A DNA stretch of 64,000 nucleotides from an uncultured Porphyromonas sp. (GTDB lineage: Bacteria; Bacteroidota; Bacteroidia; Bacteroidales; Porphyromonadaceae): NCBI RefSeq assembly GCF_938039215.1, contig NZ_CALHVI010000056.1, positions 1 to 64,000 on the forward strand, written 5' to 3'. Of the stretch, positions 8,789-16,642 are shown piece after piece. Below the pieces are notes generated by a model. That model worked only from the letters and a program-made list of their open reading frames with translations, was not told the origin of the DNA and searched no databases. A program made the position numbers and the translations under genes. The number at the start of each line of letters is the position of its first letter. The stretch's first letter is position 1.

Positions 8789-9901
8789 TTAAACGAGGAG
8801 TGGTAGGGGCGACTCCAGGGTAGCCTTGAGTTCCTGCATGAACTTAGCAGCGGCAAGGCCATTGATGACACGGTGGTCGGAGGTCAAGCTCATCTTCATG
8901 ATGGGACGGATGACGACCTCGCCATTGCGTACGACAGGCATCTCCTTAGTCCCAGCGATGGAGAGAATAGCGGAGTTAGGCTGATTGATGATCGAAGTAA
9001 AGGACTCAACACCATACATCCCGAGGTTGGAGATCGTGAAGGTACTCCCTTCCTGATCTGCAGGCGTGAGCTTCTTACCGACAGCACGCTCAGTGATGTC
9101 CTTGAGACGAAGCATCAAGTCTACAAGGCCTAGCTTCTCAGCACCGTGGACGACTGGCACGAGAAGACCTTCGTCCATCCCTACAGCCATAGCGAGGTTC
9201 ACATAGTTGTGAAGCTCGATCTGTGAGCCATCTGCTGAGAGAGTAGCATTGATGTAAGGGTGATTCATCAGCGTGCGCACGACAGCGATGGAGATGATAT
9301 CGGTGACGGTAAGCTTCTTGCCCGTCTTCTCCTTGATTGGCTCGAGGAGCTGCTTACGGAGCTTGGTAGCCTCGTACATATCGACCTCGTAGTTCAGCAC
9401 GAAGGTAGGTGCAGAGAAGTAGCTATCAGCCATGCGCTTAGCGATGACGCGGCGCATCATATTCATAGGTACGATCTCGATATCGCCCTTAGGAGCAGCA
9501 GATGCTGCGGGAGCTGCTACCGAAGCGGCAGGAGCAGAAGCCTTAGCAGCAGGAGTAGCTGCGGGAGCAGATGCTACAGCACCATCGGTATCCGTGAATG
9601 GATCGACGATGTCCTCGAGGTTAGGATAGTAGCGATCGCCCAGAGCCTTAGCTACGTCGGCACGCGTGATCTTGCCACGGAAGCCGGTTCCTTGGATCGA
9701 AGTCGTATCTAGCCCAAAGGAGTCTGCGATCTTCTTAGCCAAAGGAGTGATACCACCAGCCTTCTCGTAGCTGAACTCAGCCACATCCTCTGCATGGATA
9801 CGTCCCTTGTAGCCCGATCCAGCGATCGCATTAAGGTCGACCCCCATGCGCTGAGCTAGAGAACGAGCCGCAGGTGTGGCTCTTAGTTTATCATTTCCCA
9901 T
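8789..9901 (-). CDS. 2-oxoacid dehydrogenase E2 acyltransferase without lipoyl domain, with two subunit-binding domains
   Basis: This 370-aa E2 core protein carries two peripheral-subunit-binding domains in tandem. One is RATPAARSLAQRMGVDL...GSGYKGRI (about residues 6-40) and the other TPLAKKIADSFGLD...GTGFRGKIT (about 52-86). An Ala/Pro-rich linker (about 107-138) leads to the catalytic domain. The active-site block reads TSDHRVINGL with catalytic H343, and Asn (N347) stands where most E2 proteins have Asp (DHRxxDG). No N-terminal lipoyl domain is present: translation begins directly with the first binding domain at MGNDKLRATPA. No in-frame lipoyl sequence was seen in the 89 bases between E1beta and E2. 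The swinging arm is presumably supplied by E3. The substrate (pyruvate, acetoin or branched-chain) cannot be fixed from sequence alone. Confidence 0.92.
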   Translation of the reverse strand: MGNDKLRATPAARSLAQRMGVDLNAIAGSGYKGRIHAEDVAEFSYEKAGGITPLAKKIADSFGLDTTSIQGTGFRGKITRADVAKALGDRYYPNLEDIVDPFTDTDGAVASAPAATPAAKASAPAASVAAPAASAAPKGDIEIVPMNMMRRVIAKRMADSYFSAPTFVLNYEVDMYEATKLRKQLLEPIKEKTGKKLTVTDIISIAVVRTLMNHPYINATLSADGSQIELHNYVNLAMAVGMDEGLLVPVVHGAEKLGLVDLMLRLKDITERAVGKKLTPADQEGSTFTISNLGMYGVESFTSIINQPNSAILSIAGTKEMPVVRNGEVVIRPIMKMSLTSDHRVINGLAAAKFMQELKATLESPLPLLV

Positions 9902-9920
9902 ATTTAGATTATGCTTATGG

Positions 9921-9960
9921 CGTATAGCCCTCTCCAGCGAATGAGTGGGAGGGCTATACG
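9921..9960 (-). other. Intercistronic stem-loop between E1beta and E2
   Basis: CGTATAGCCCTC (9921-9932) pairs with 9949-9960. It sits in the 89-base gap after the E1beta stop (9991) and before the E2 start (9901). There is no following T-run, so a processing or partial-attenuation element is more likely than a full terminator. Confidence 0.6.
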
Positions 9961-9990
9961 CATGAGTAGTTTCACTTATGTGAGGGGAGA

Positions 9991-10995
9991 CTAGCGCTTG
10001 TTGTAGAGACGCTCAATATACTCTAGGATGCGATCTACATCGGGGAGCATGGCAGTCTCAAGAGAGCGGTTGTAGGGGGTAGGAATATCGTCTGCAGCAA
10101 GACGTAGGATACGGCTATCGAGGTAGTCGAATGCATCGCTCTCGATGATCGTCGCAGCGATCTCTCCGAGGAAGCCACCCGTCTTGTGGGCATCATTGAC
10201 TAGCAGTACACGCCCTGTCTTCTTCGCAGAGTTGATGATCGCTTCCTTATCCAGAGGCATCAGGGTCATCAAGTCAACGACTTCGACTTCAATACCCTTT
10301 TCGAGTGCCTTGTCAGCAGCCTTGAGGACACGCTCCAGCATACGGCCATAGGTGACGACAGTCACGTCCTTACCCGTACGCTTCAGGTCTGCCTTACCAA
10401 GAGGCAGGACGAAGTCAGGAGAAGTAGGCACTTCACCCTTCATATTATACTGAGCCTTGTACTCGAGGAAGATCACGGGATTGTTGTCACGGATAGCAGC
10501 CTTGAGGATACCCTTGACATCAGCAGGGGTACCAGGAGCTACGACCTTCAGACCAGGGATGTGGCAGAACCACGCTTCCAAGCTCTGTGAGTGCTGAGCA
10601 GCAGAGCCCAGACCCGAACCAGCAGCACAGCGGAAGACTACGGGCACAGAGCCCTTACCACCATACATATAGCGCGTCTTAGCAGCCTGGTTGACGATGT
10701 TGTCCATCATGTAGACGATGAAGTCCATGAAGGTCACGTCGACGATGGGGCGCATCCCCGTCAGAGCAGCACCGACAGCACAGCCCGAGATAGCATTCTC
10801 GGAGATGGGGGTATCACGCACACGCTCGCTCCCGAACTCTTCAAGCATACCGACAGAGGTACCGAAGTCACCTCCATAGACACCGACATCTTCACCGATG
10901 AGGAAGACATTCTCATCTCGACGCATCTCTTCGCTCATCGCTTCGATGATCGCATCGCGTACGGACATCACCTTTGTTTCTTGTCCTTCTATCAT
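9991..10995 (-). CDS. pdhB: 2-oxoacid dehydrogenase E1 component, beta subunit (PdhB/AcoB type)
   Basis: This 334-aa transketolase-like subunit pairs with the E1alpha subunit to decarboxylate a 2-oxoacid with thiamine diphosphate. The GEDVGVYGG block near the N-terminus, the FMDFIVYMMDNIVNQAAK helix, the KVVAPGTPADVKG loop and the C-terminal transketolase domain (VTVVTYGRML, VEVVDLMTLMPLD) are all typical. It lies 42 bases after the E1alpha stop. Family resemblance is close to the pyruvate/acetoin group, so the symbol is provisional. Confidence 0.93.
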   Translation of the reverse strand: MIEGQETKVMSVRDAIIEAMSEEMRRDENVFLIGEDVGVYGGDFGTSVGMLEEFGSERVRDTPISENAISGCAVGAALTGMRPIVDVTFMDFIVYMMDNIVNQAAKTRYMYGGKGSVPVVFRCAAGSGLGSAAQHSQSLEAWFCHIPGLKVVAPGTPADVKGILKAAIRDNNPVIFLEYKAQYNMKGEVPTSPDFVLPLGKADLKRTGKDVTVVTYGRMLERVLKAADKALEKGIEVEVVDLMTLMPLDKEAIINSAKKTGRVLLVNDAHKTGGFLGEIAATIIESDAFDYLDSRILRLAADDIPTPYNRSLETAMLPDVDRILEYIERLYNKR

Positions 10996-11037
10996 AATAG
11001 TCTATTCGTTTAATAGGGTTAGTGAAGACCGAATGGC

Positions 11038-12006
11038 TTATTCGGTGAAGATATCTTCGAAGGCAGACTCTGGAGAGGGATCTGGACCCTTGCGTCCATA
11101 CTCTACGGCTGCATCGACATCTGCATGGCTTGCTGCCTCCAGAGCATCCAGCTCTTCAACCTTAGCAAGCTTCTTATCGACAAGGTAGTTGCGGAACTTG
11201 AGGATAGGATCCTTCTTCTTCCACTCATCGACCTCTTCCTTTGTGCGGTACTTCCCTGGGTCAGAGGTTGAGTGACCAAACCAGCGATAGGAGATTGCTT
11301 CTACGAGTACAGGACCCTTGCCAGCACGTACATCCTTGATGACCTTGTCCATCGTCTCGCGTACAGCTATGACATCATTACCATCTTCGATGAAGATACC
11401 TGGGACACCATAGGCCGCAGCACGCTCATAGACATGCTTGGTACGCATCACCGAGGTAATGGGAGTAGAGATCCCATAGCCATTGTTGATACAATAGAAG
11501 ATCACTGGGAGATTCCAGATCGCTGCCATGTTGAGCGTTTCGTGGAAGGTACCTTCGTTGGTAGCTCCATCACCGAAGCAGCAGACGACGATCTTGCCTG
11601 TGTTCTTCATTTTCTGAGTGAGGGCAGCACCGATAGCGACACCCATACCGCCACCGACGATCCCGTTGGCACCGAGGTTCCCTGCATCCACATCTGCGAT
11701 ATGCATTGAGCCCCCCTTACCCTTGCAGATACCATTAGCCTTACCCATGATCTCGGCCATCATCCCATTGAGGTCGATACCCATAGCGATACTCTGGCCG
11801 TGGCCACGGTGATTGGAAGTAATGAGGTCTCCCTTCTCAAGGCCACAGATAGCCCCGACATTGGCAGCCTCCTCTCCCACGGAGAAGTGCGTCATCCCTG
11901 GGATTTCCCCACGGCGCACGAGCTGATTGACCTTGTTGTCGAAGTTGCGGATGTCCTCCATCTTGCGGTACATCTCTAGCAAGTCTTCTTTCTTGAGTTT
12001 AGCCAT
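11038..12006 (-). CDS. pdhA: 2-oxoacid dehydrogenase E1 component, alpha subunit (PdhA/AcoA type)
   Basis: This 322-aa ThDP-binding subunit is the first gene of the operon. The ThDP motif starts at CCFGDGATNEGTFHE and continues to CINNGYGIS, matching GDGxxxxG...NN. The HRGHGQSIAMG and GKGGSMHIAD segments and the ANGIVGGG block resemble acetoin and pyruvate dehydrogenase E1alpha. The cell also has pflB/pflA about 5 kb away, so this complex may serve acetoin, pyruvate or another oxoacid under different redox conditions. The -7 box at 12198-12205 supports transcription of the whole cluster from here. Confidence 0.93.
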   Translation of the reverse strand: MAKLKKEDLLEMYRKMEDIRNFDNKVNQLVRRGEIPGMTHFSVGEEAANVGAICGLEKGDLITSNHRGHGQSIAMGIDLNGMMAEIMGKANGICKGKGGSMHIADVDAGNLGANGIVGGGMGVAIGAALTQKMKNTGKIVVCCFGDGATNEGTFHETLNMAAIWNLPVIFYCINNGYGISTPITSVMRTKHVYERAAAYGVPGIFIEDGNDVIAVRETMDKVIKDVRAGKGPVLVEAISYRWFGHSTSDPGKYRTKEEVDEWKKKDPILKFRNYLVDKKLAKVEELDALEAASHADVDAAVEYGRKGPDPSPESAFEDIFTE

Positions 12007-12197
12007 AACTGCATTCTATATTAGGTACTTATGTAATCTTCTGTCCTCCGAACCGAAGGTGCGCCTACCCTACCTCATTGCGAAGTAGAGGACCACCCTA
12101 TCTTCTCGTTCTGGTCGGTGGCAATCGAGGGGAGCAAAATACCCTTAATAATGGAAAATAATCTGTATTAACACCCTTTATTGCAACACTGACTACG

Positions 12198-12205
12198 CAA
12201 AGATA
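12198..12205 (-). promoter_or_regulatory. Promoter of the oxoacid dehydrogenase operon
   Basis: On the minus strand TATCTTTGCG fits the -7 consensus. TTG triplets lie 13-19 bases further upstream. The leader to the E1alpha ATG (12006) would be about 185 bases. Confidence 0.55.
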
Positions 12206-12574
12206 TATATTATATCAAAACTTCAAGTCCAGCCATTCCCCTTCACCCCACTTGATAAGGCTCTACTGCTGAATAGAATGGGGCATTTCCCCTATAATCC
12301 TAGGCGGAAGAGGTGCTTCTAGCAAGTATTTTCCAAGGGAAAACCCTACTCTTCGAATAGGAAACCCCAAGATTATCAAATAGTTCATCTCATGGAAGCC
12401 TTATTTAATACCCTCTATCAATACCCATATTTACATCATCTATATCATGGGCTAAAAAGGGGGGAAGTAAGCGATGAAATTGCATCGGGAATAGAAGCAG
12501 ATAGAATTCAAGCGACAGAGGGAAATAGCCATTCTACGCAAGGGGAAAAATCATCATCCTTAATATAGAAAGCA

Positions 12575-12630
12575 ATTGCCCGAAAAGTTATCGGTGCCTA
12601 GGAGTAAGCCTCGATGACTTTACGGGCAAT
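12575..12630. repeat. Isolated 56-base imperfect hairpin
   Basis: The outer arms ATTGCCCG and CGGGCAAT pair perfectly. The pairing then continues inward for a total of about 23 positions with two mismatches and two wobble pairs, leaving a loop of about 10 bases. No gene abuts it. It could be a small RNA, a small MITE or a remnant. Confidence 0.6.
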
Positions 12631-12697
12631 GAAATCATAACACTCAGGCGGAAAGAATAACTGCGTAATTAAGGGGTGACTACTCAGCCGAAAGAAG

Positions 12698-12738
12698 AGC
12701 CCCAAACACTAGGAGCATTTCTCCTATCGCTTGGGGCT
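12698..12738 (-). terminator. Terminator after the DUF5606 gene
   Basis: AGCCCCAA (from 12698) pairs with TTGGGGCT (to 12738), with an inner CTAGGAG/CTCCTAT stem. It lies 26 bases past the stop at 12764 on the minus strand, followed by CTTCTTTC. Confidence 0.7.
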
Positions 12739-12763
12739 ATCAACTCAACTAAGAGTATTGGGC

Positions 12764-13165
12764 TTATTCTTCCGTCTCTTCAGCAAAGTCCGTGATTCCA
12801 GCTTCGAGGAGGATATTATACCAAGTATAGAGCTTCTTGATGTCTGAGGTGTAGACGCGATCACGGTCAAAGTTGGGGATCACCTCACCGAAAGAGGTAC
12901 GCAGAGCATCTCCATCCTTGAGCAGATCTTCAGCGATAGCTACACCGGCCTGCTTCTCATGAAGGCGAGTGAGTACTTCGGAGAGGGGAAGATCCTCGCC
13001 ATCGGTGAACATTGAGATATCTGATAGCGCTACGACACGATCCTTAGGCAGGATGGGCATACGCTTCTTCGTCTGAAGGGATTCGACGATGAGGTTATTC
13101 TTCCCCGAAGAGAGGAGGCGATAGAGTCCAGGCTTACCTGAGACTGAGAGAATGGTATTCAACAT
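12764..13165 (-). CDS. DUF5606 family protein (conserved in Bacteroidetes)
   Basis: This 133-aa protein of unknown function begins MLNTILSVSGKPGLYRLLS and contains KNNLIVESLQTKKRMPI and DRVVALSDISMFT, a small N-terminal beta-rich domain found across Bacteroidetes. The C-terminal half is helical and acidic and ends in EETEE. A longer reading from 13216 is possible, but the -7 box at 13214-13221 lies inside it, so the ATG at 13165 is preferred. It follows coaE and is also close to the nusB-yajC-ybbR genes. Confidence 0.8.
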   Translation of the reverse strand: MLNTILSVSGKPGLYRLLSSGKNNLIVESLQTKKRMPILPKDRVVALSDISMFTDGEDLPLSEVLTRLHEKQAGVAIAEDLLKDGDALRTSFGEVIPNFDRDRVYTSDIKKLYTWYNILLEAGITDFAEETEE

Positions 13166-13213
13166 AAATGATACTGATAGTTCGGTGGACCTCCTAAGAG
13201 TTCCGTTTGGATG

Positions 13214-13221
13214 CAAAAGTA
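13214..13221 (-). promoter_or_regulatory. -7 box TACTTTTG for the DUF5606 gene
   Basis: On the minus strand TACTTTTGCA lies about 50 bases ahead of the ATG at 13165 and just after the coaE stop (13256). Confidence 0.5.
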
Positions 13222-13255
13222 GGGATATTTGGGAGAATAGCCTCTAGCGAGAGGA

Positions 13256-13906
13256 TCAGAGGGGAAGCTCTGCTAGAAGTCGATCGATCTGGGGAGCGAG
13301 GGGATGAGCATCATCGTTGTATAGGATGTAGTCTGCCCGATCAATGAGTTCCTCCTGGGCCATCTGATGCTGAATACGTGCCCGCACTGCTTCTTCGCTA
13401 GCTCCATCTCGGAGCATAGCTCGAGAGAGACGCACTTCTTCCTCAGCTACGACAGCTACAACGAGATCGACATACTCATCCAGCCCCGCATTGAGGAGCA
13501 AAGCACTCTCTAGCGCACAGAGACGCACACCCGCTTCGACCTGCTCACTACGCCAGCGGCAGAAGTCTCTACGCACGGCAGGGTGAACGAGCTTATTCAC
13601 CTCCTCAAGCAAGGCACGATCGGCGAAGATCAGCGAGGCGAGGTAGGCTCGATCCAGATGACCTTCCGAAGAATAGATCCCAGCACCACAGAGCCTCATC
13701 ATCGCCTCACGTAGCTCCTCGTCTTCATCATAGAGAGCCTTGGCACGCTGATCGGTAGCATAGACGGGGATGTGGCGCTCTTGGAGCATACGAGCGACAA
13801 AGGTTTTACCCGCTCCTATGCCACCAGTGAGGCCGATGGTATAGATACCTTCAGAAAAGAATGCGGAGAGCGAGCTACTTCCTCTCCTCGATGACATACT
13901 GCACAT
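13256..13906 (-). CDS. coaE: Dephospho-CoA kinase
   Basis: This enzyme of up to 216 aa phosphorylates dephospho-CoA in the last step of coenzyme A synthesis. The P-loop GLTGGIGAGKT spans residues 25-35. DQRAKALYD and LVHPAVRRDF are the usual CoaE substrate and lid segments. The native N-terminus may be shorter: an ATG at 13897 or a start nearer the P-loop would give the usual length. The 5' end overlaps the ybbR-like gene by about 30 bases, so the pair is translationally coupled. Confidence 0.95.
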   Translation of the reverse strand: MCSMSSRRGSSSLSAFFSEGIYTIGLTGGIGAGKTFVARMLQERHIPVYATDQRAKALYDEDEELREAMMRLCGAGIYSSEGHLDRAYLASLIFADRALLEEVNKLVHPAVRRDFCRWRSEQVEAGVRLCALESALLLNAGLDEYVDLVVAVVAEEEVRLSRAMLRDGASEEAVRARIQHQMAQEELIDRADYILYNDDAHPLAPQIDRLLAELPL

Positions 13907-14897
13907 GGTCGGGAGTGATACGGTAATTCTTTAGCCAGTCAGGCTTCTTGATCAGCTGAATCGGGAGCTGTCGAGGTGCGTCGGACTTAGCCTCTCCACT
14001 GGAGACCAAGGTGGGATAGGCTACAGCGAGCGTCAGATCTTCGGGCTGGATCTCCTTGTAGCGGGAGCGAGGTAGCGTCAGCTGGATCGTCGCAGAGCTA
14101 GGCAGGGGCTGAAGGATGAAGCCCTCGGGAAGGCCCGTCACCTCTACGGGAAGCGTGAAGCTCTGCTCAGTAAGCTGCTCCACAGGGATATGTACCTGCA
14201 CCATCGTCGTAGAAGCGTAAACACCTTCGGGGAGGTGAATACGCACCTTCGTCGTAGTCGTAGTCGTCAGAGACTCTTCCTCGAAGGGCTCCGTACGAAG
14301 CGATGTCAGCGTGTCAAGGGTACGTCCAGAAGCAAAGACAGTCACCTCTGCTGGGGTAAGTTCTACCTCGCCTATGGCATAGCCCGTAGCTATCTGAGGG
14401 AGGCTACCGAGAGTGATCGGGAGGACCTTCCTCTGACGGCGATAGGCAGTAGCACTGATCGTGGTAGGGGTGACGGAGATGATGCGTGCCGACGAAGAGA
14501 GGCGGCCTCGCACCTCTGCCGAGAGTGCACCAGAGCTGATTGAGAAGCCTGCGATGAGCTGCTGGTCTCGCTGTAGATGCAGACGTATGGGAGGGATGCC
14601 ACGTACACTATATTCGAGGAGGCGACCTCCTTCGTCCTCTAGACTCACTTCGATGAACTCAGGGAGCTTAGACTGCAGCCCTACCTCTGGAGGGATCGAA
14701 TCATAAGTCACGGGGATACGCAGCGTGTAAGTGAAGCGACGCTGGAGGCTCTGCACGAACCAGAATGTAGCCGAGAGAAGGACGAAGACGAGGAAGGTAA
14801 GGAACTCTCGACTTGTGCGCCGTCCCCGAGGAGAGGGCTTGAGACTCTTAGCTGGGATAGGTTTGCTAGGAGTGGGATTCTTCAGATCTAATCGCAT
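13875..14897 (-). CDS. YbbR-like domain protein
   Basis: This 340-aa membrane-anchored protein has a basic N-terminus, one transmembrane helix (EFLTFLVFVLLSATFWFVQ, about residues 31-49) and an extracytoplasmic part made of repeated YbbR-like beta domains (for example GLPEGFILQPLPSSATIQL). YbbR proteins are implicated in regulating cyclic-di-AMP synthesis in Firmicutes; in Bacteroidetes their role is not established. It lies between yajC and coaE in a cluster conserved in the order. Confidence 0.85.
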   Translation of the reverse strand: MRLDLKNPTPSKPIPAKSLKPSPRGRRTSREFLTFLVFVLLSATFWFVQSLQRRFTYTLRIPVTYDSIPPEVGLQSKLPEFIEVSLEDEGGRLLEYSVRGIPPIRLHLQRDQQLIAGFSISSGALSAEVRGRLSSSARIISVTPTTISATAYRRQRKVLPITLGSLPQIATGYAIGEVELTPAEVTVFASGRTLDTLTSLRTEPFEEESLTTTTTTKVRIHLPEGVYASTTMVQVHIPVEQLTEQSFTLPVEVTGLPEGFILQPLPSSATIQLTLPRSRYKEIQPEDLTLAVAYPTLVSSGEAKSDAPRQLPIQLIKKPDWLKNYRITPDHVQYVIEERK

Positions 14898-14939
14898 GGC
14901 TCGTACTCGTTGCTCCGTCCGATCGAAGGAGCTATGAAG

Positions 14940-14974
14940 AGAGGCTGCCCGTATCTAGTGACAGAGCAGCCTCT
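14940..14974 (-). other. Stem-loop between yajC and the ybbR-like gene
   Basis: AGAGGCTGC (14940-14948) pairs with GCAGCCTCT (14966-14974), 25 bases after the yajC stop on the minus strand. The following TCTTCAT run is weak, so partial termination is possible. Confidence 0.5.
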
Positions 14975-14998
14975 ATATAAGTGGGATTGTAGGAGGGT

Positions 14999-15316
14999 TT
15001 ACTTAGCGTCTGCAGGAGCATCGCCAGCAGGGAAGACCGAGCCCTTGTCCATGCGGACACGTACGCCATCTGCGATCTCGACGACGAACTCAGTCTCCTT
15101 AATATCCTTGATCACTCCGTAGAGGCCGCCAGAGGAGACGATACGATCGTTGACACCGAGTGCATCACGCTTCTTCTGTAGCTCCTTCTGTCTCTTCTGC
15201 TGGGGACGGATCATGAAGAGCCAGAAGATGACGAAGATAGCGACCATCATGATGATCGTCGAGTAGCCACTGCCAGCACCGGCCTGACCTGCAGCCTGGA
15301 GGAAAATCATTTCCAT
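14999..15316 (-). CDS. yajC: Preprotein translocase subunit YajC
   Basis: This 105-aa inner-membrane protein associates with SecDF. It has one N-terminal transmembrane helix (IIMMVAIFVIFWLFMIRPQQ), directly followed by the conserved basic QKRQKELQKKRDALGVNDRI. The cytosolic domain has VVSSGGLYGVI and DGVRVRMDKGSV. Length is typical. It lies 39 bases after nusB. Confidence 0.95.
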   Translation of the reverse strand: MEMIFLQAAGQAGAGSGYSTIIMMVAIFVIFWLFMIRPQQKRQKELQKKRDALGVNDRIVSSGGLYGVIKDIKETEFVVEIADGVRVRMDKGSVFPAGDAPADAK

Positions 15317-15355
15317 TCGTTTTGCTTATTAAGATTGGATAAAAAATACGTATTG

Positions 15356-16411
15356 TTACTGCTTGAGGATCTTGCCCTCTTCCTTGAGCTTACGGGCCAA
15401 GGCATCCAGCACTCCATTGACGAAGGAAGCACTGTGCGCTGTCGAATAATGCTTCGCCAGCTCCACATACTCATTGATCGTGATCTGTGTGGGGATCATG
15501 GGGAAGTAGAGGAACTCCGTCAAGCCTAGGTTGAGCAGGAGCGCATCGAGGTCTGCTAGACGTTCACTACTCCACTCTGCGCTCAGCACAGGTTCGATGA
15601 GCTTCATCTGCTCACTGTACTTCAGGAGGGTCTGACGGAAGAGCATGCGAGCAAAGCGCTCGTCATCTTCGTCCTTGAAAGCAGGGCGGATCTCCTCATC
15701 GAAGGAAGTCTCCTCCTCACTCTTGCGCAGGGTCTTCTCCACGAAGTCCTTAACGATCTCTACGGGACCGTTCTCTAGGCGGAGGCTCTGATATACGCCT
15801 GCTTCACGAGCCTCAGCGAGCGCTTGCTCGACAGCGTCGTCTTCACTAGCAGGTCGATCCTCTGCCTCGGCCTTCTCCGTACACTTCAGATTGTTCTCCC
15901 AGTAGATCGATTGCTGCTCGAGCATCTCAGCCAGCTCTTCGTCTGTGGCGAAGAGTTCGTGGAAGATCTCCACCCAGAAGTCTCGGTCACGCTCGAAGCT
16001 TGACTCCTCAGCCTGCAGATAGCGGGCATAGATCTCGGAGCCTTCGATGCGACGTAGCAGATGACGAAGGAGCGACTCATCCTCCTCCCAGCGGAGATTG
16101 AAGCCTTCATACCAAGAGCTCAGCTTCTCGGATGAAGCCAGCTTCGCCGCTAGGCGATTCTCTACAAGACGAAGATTGGGGCTGCGCTCGGCCTTCGTGG
16201 CTAGGTGTTTCTTCTTGCGGATCTCTAGGACCTCGCGGTGAAACTCCGTAAGCGAAGGAATGAGCTGAAGAAGGAAGAGATAAAGGTCGTACGTGCGGTG
16301 GAGGCTGAGCAAGAGATCCTGCTCAGCAGCGGCAAGCCGAAGCTCTCCACGATGGAGGTGGGCATAAGCCACCTGAAGTACACGGGTGCGTATAAGTACT
16401 CTATTGATCAT
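15356..16411 (-). CDS. nusB: Transcription antitermination protein NusB, extended form
   Basis: This 351-aa protein has the NusB RNA-binding helical domain at its C-terminus. The segments FRQTLLKYSEQMKLIEPVLS, LDALLLNLGLTEFLYFP and TQITINEYVELAKHYS match the family. NusB acts with NusE in rRNA antitermination. Most bacterial NusB are about 140-160 aa. The first 200 or so residues here are an additional helical region, as is usual in Bacteroidetes. The N-terminal MINRVLIRTRVLQVAYAH is itself a NusB-like start. It heads the cluster with yajC, ybbR and coaE. Confidence 0.9.
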   Translation of the reverse strand: MINRVLIRTRVLQVAYAHLHRGELRLAAAEQDLLLSLHRTYDLYLFLLQLIPSLTEFHREVLEIRKKKHLATKAERSPNLRLVENRLAAKLASSEKLSSWYEGFNLRWEEDESLLRHLLRRIEGSEIYARYLQAEESSFERDRDFWVEIFHELFATDEELAEMLEQQSIYWENNLKCTEKAEAEDRPASEDDAVEQALAEAREAGVYQSLRLENGPVEIVKDFVEKTLRKSEEETSFDEEIRPAFKDEDDERFARMLFRQTLLKYSEQMKLIEPVLSAEWSSERLADLDALLLNLGLTEFLYFPMIPTQITINEYVELAKHYSTAHSASFVNGVLDALARKLKEEGKILKQ

Positions 16412-16510
16412 AATTTCAAGCCACTTACTCCTATCTACATACCTCTAGTGCGTCTCTGTAGATAGGCATAAGCAGGACAAAGAACGCACAGATACTCAAG
16501 AAGTAGTACA

Positions 16511-16518
16511 CAAAGATA
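16511..16518 (-). promoter_or_regulatory. -7 box TATCTTTG for the nusB operon
   Basis: On the minus strand TATCTTTGTG lies about 100 bases before the nusB ATG at 16411. Confidence 0.5.
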
Positions 16519-16572
16519 AAAGGAATTCACCAAACCTTCACTCTGGGATCTGATCCTTGAGGGAAGAGAGAT

Positions 16573-16598
16573 GCCGCATCTACCTAAGTAGGATGCGG
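16573..16598 (-). terminator. Terminator downstream of pflA
   Basis: CCGCATC and GATGCGG flank a nearly self-complementary TACCTAAGTA. On the minus strand the hairpin follows the pflA stop (16643) and leads into ATCTCTCTTCCC. Confidence 0.6.
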
Positions 16599-16642
16599 TC
16601 TATGCTCGAGGAGGGAAGAGCATCGCTAGTAGAGCCTCTGCT

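Larger units (their letters stand above)
12207..12763. other. AT-rich intergenic region with one long hairpin
   Basis: No convincing ORF was seen between the E1alpha promoter and the DUF5606 gene. The composition is clearly more AT-rich than the flanking genes. Two structures stand out: the imperfect 23-bp hairpin at 12575-12630 and the terminator at 12698-12738. Confidence 0.7.
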
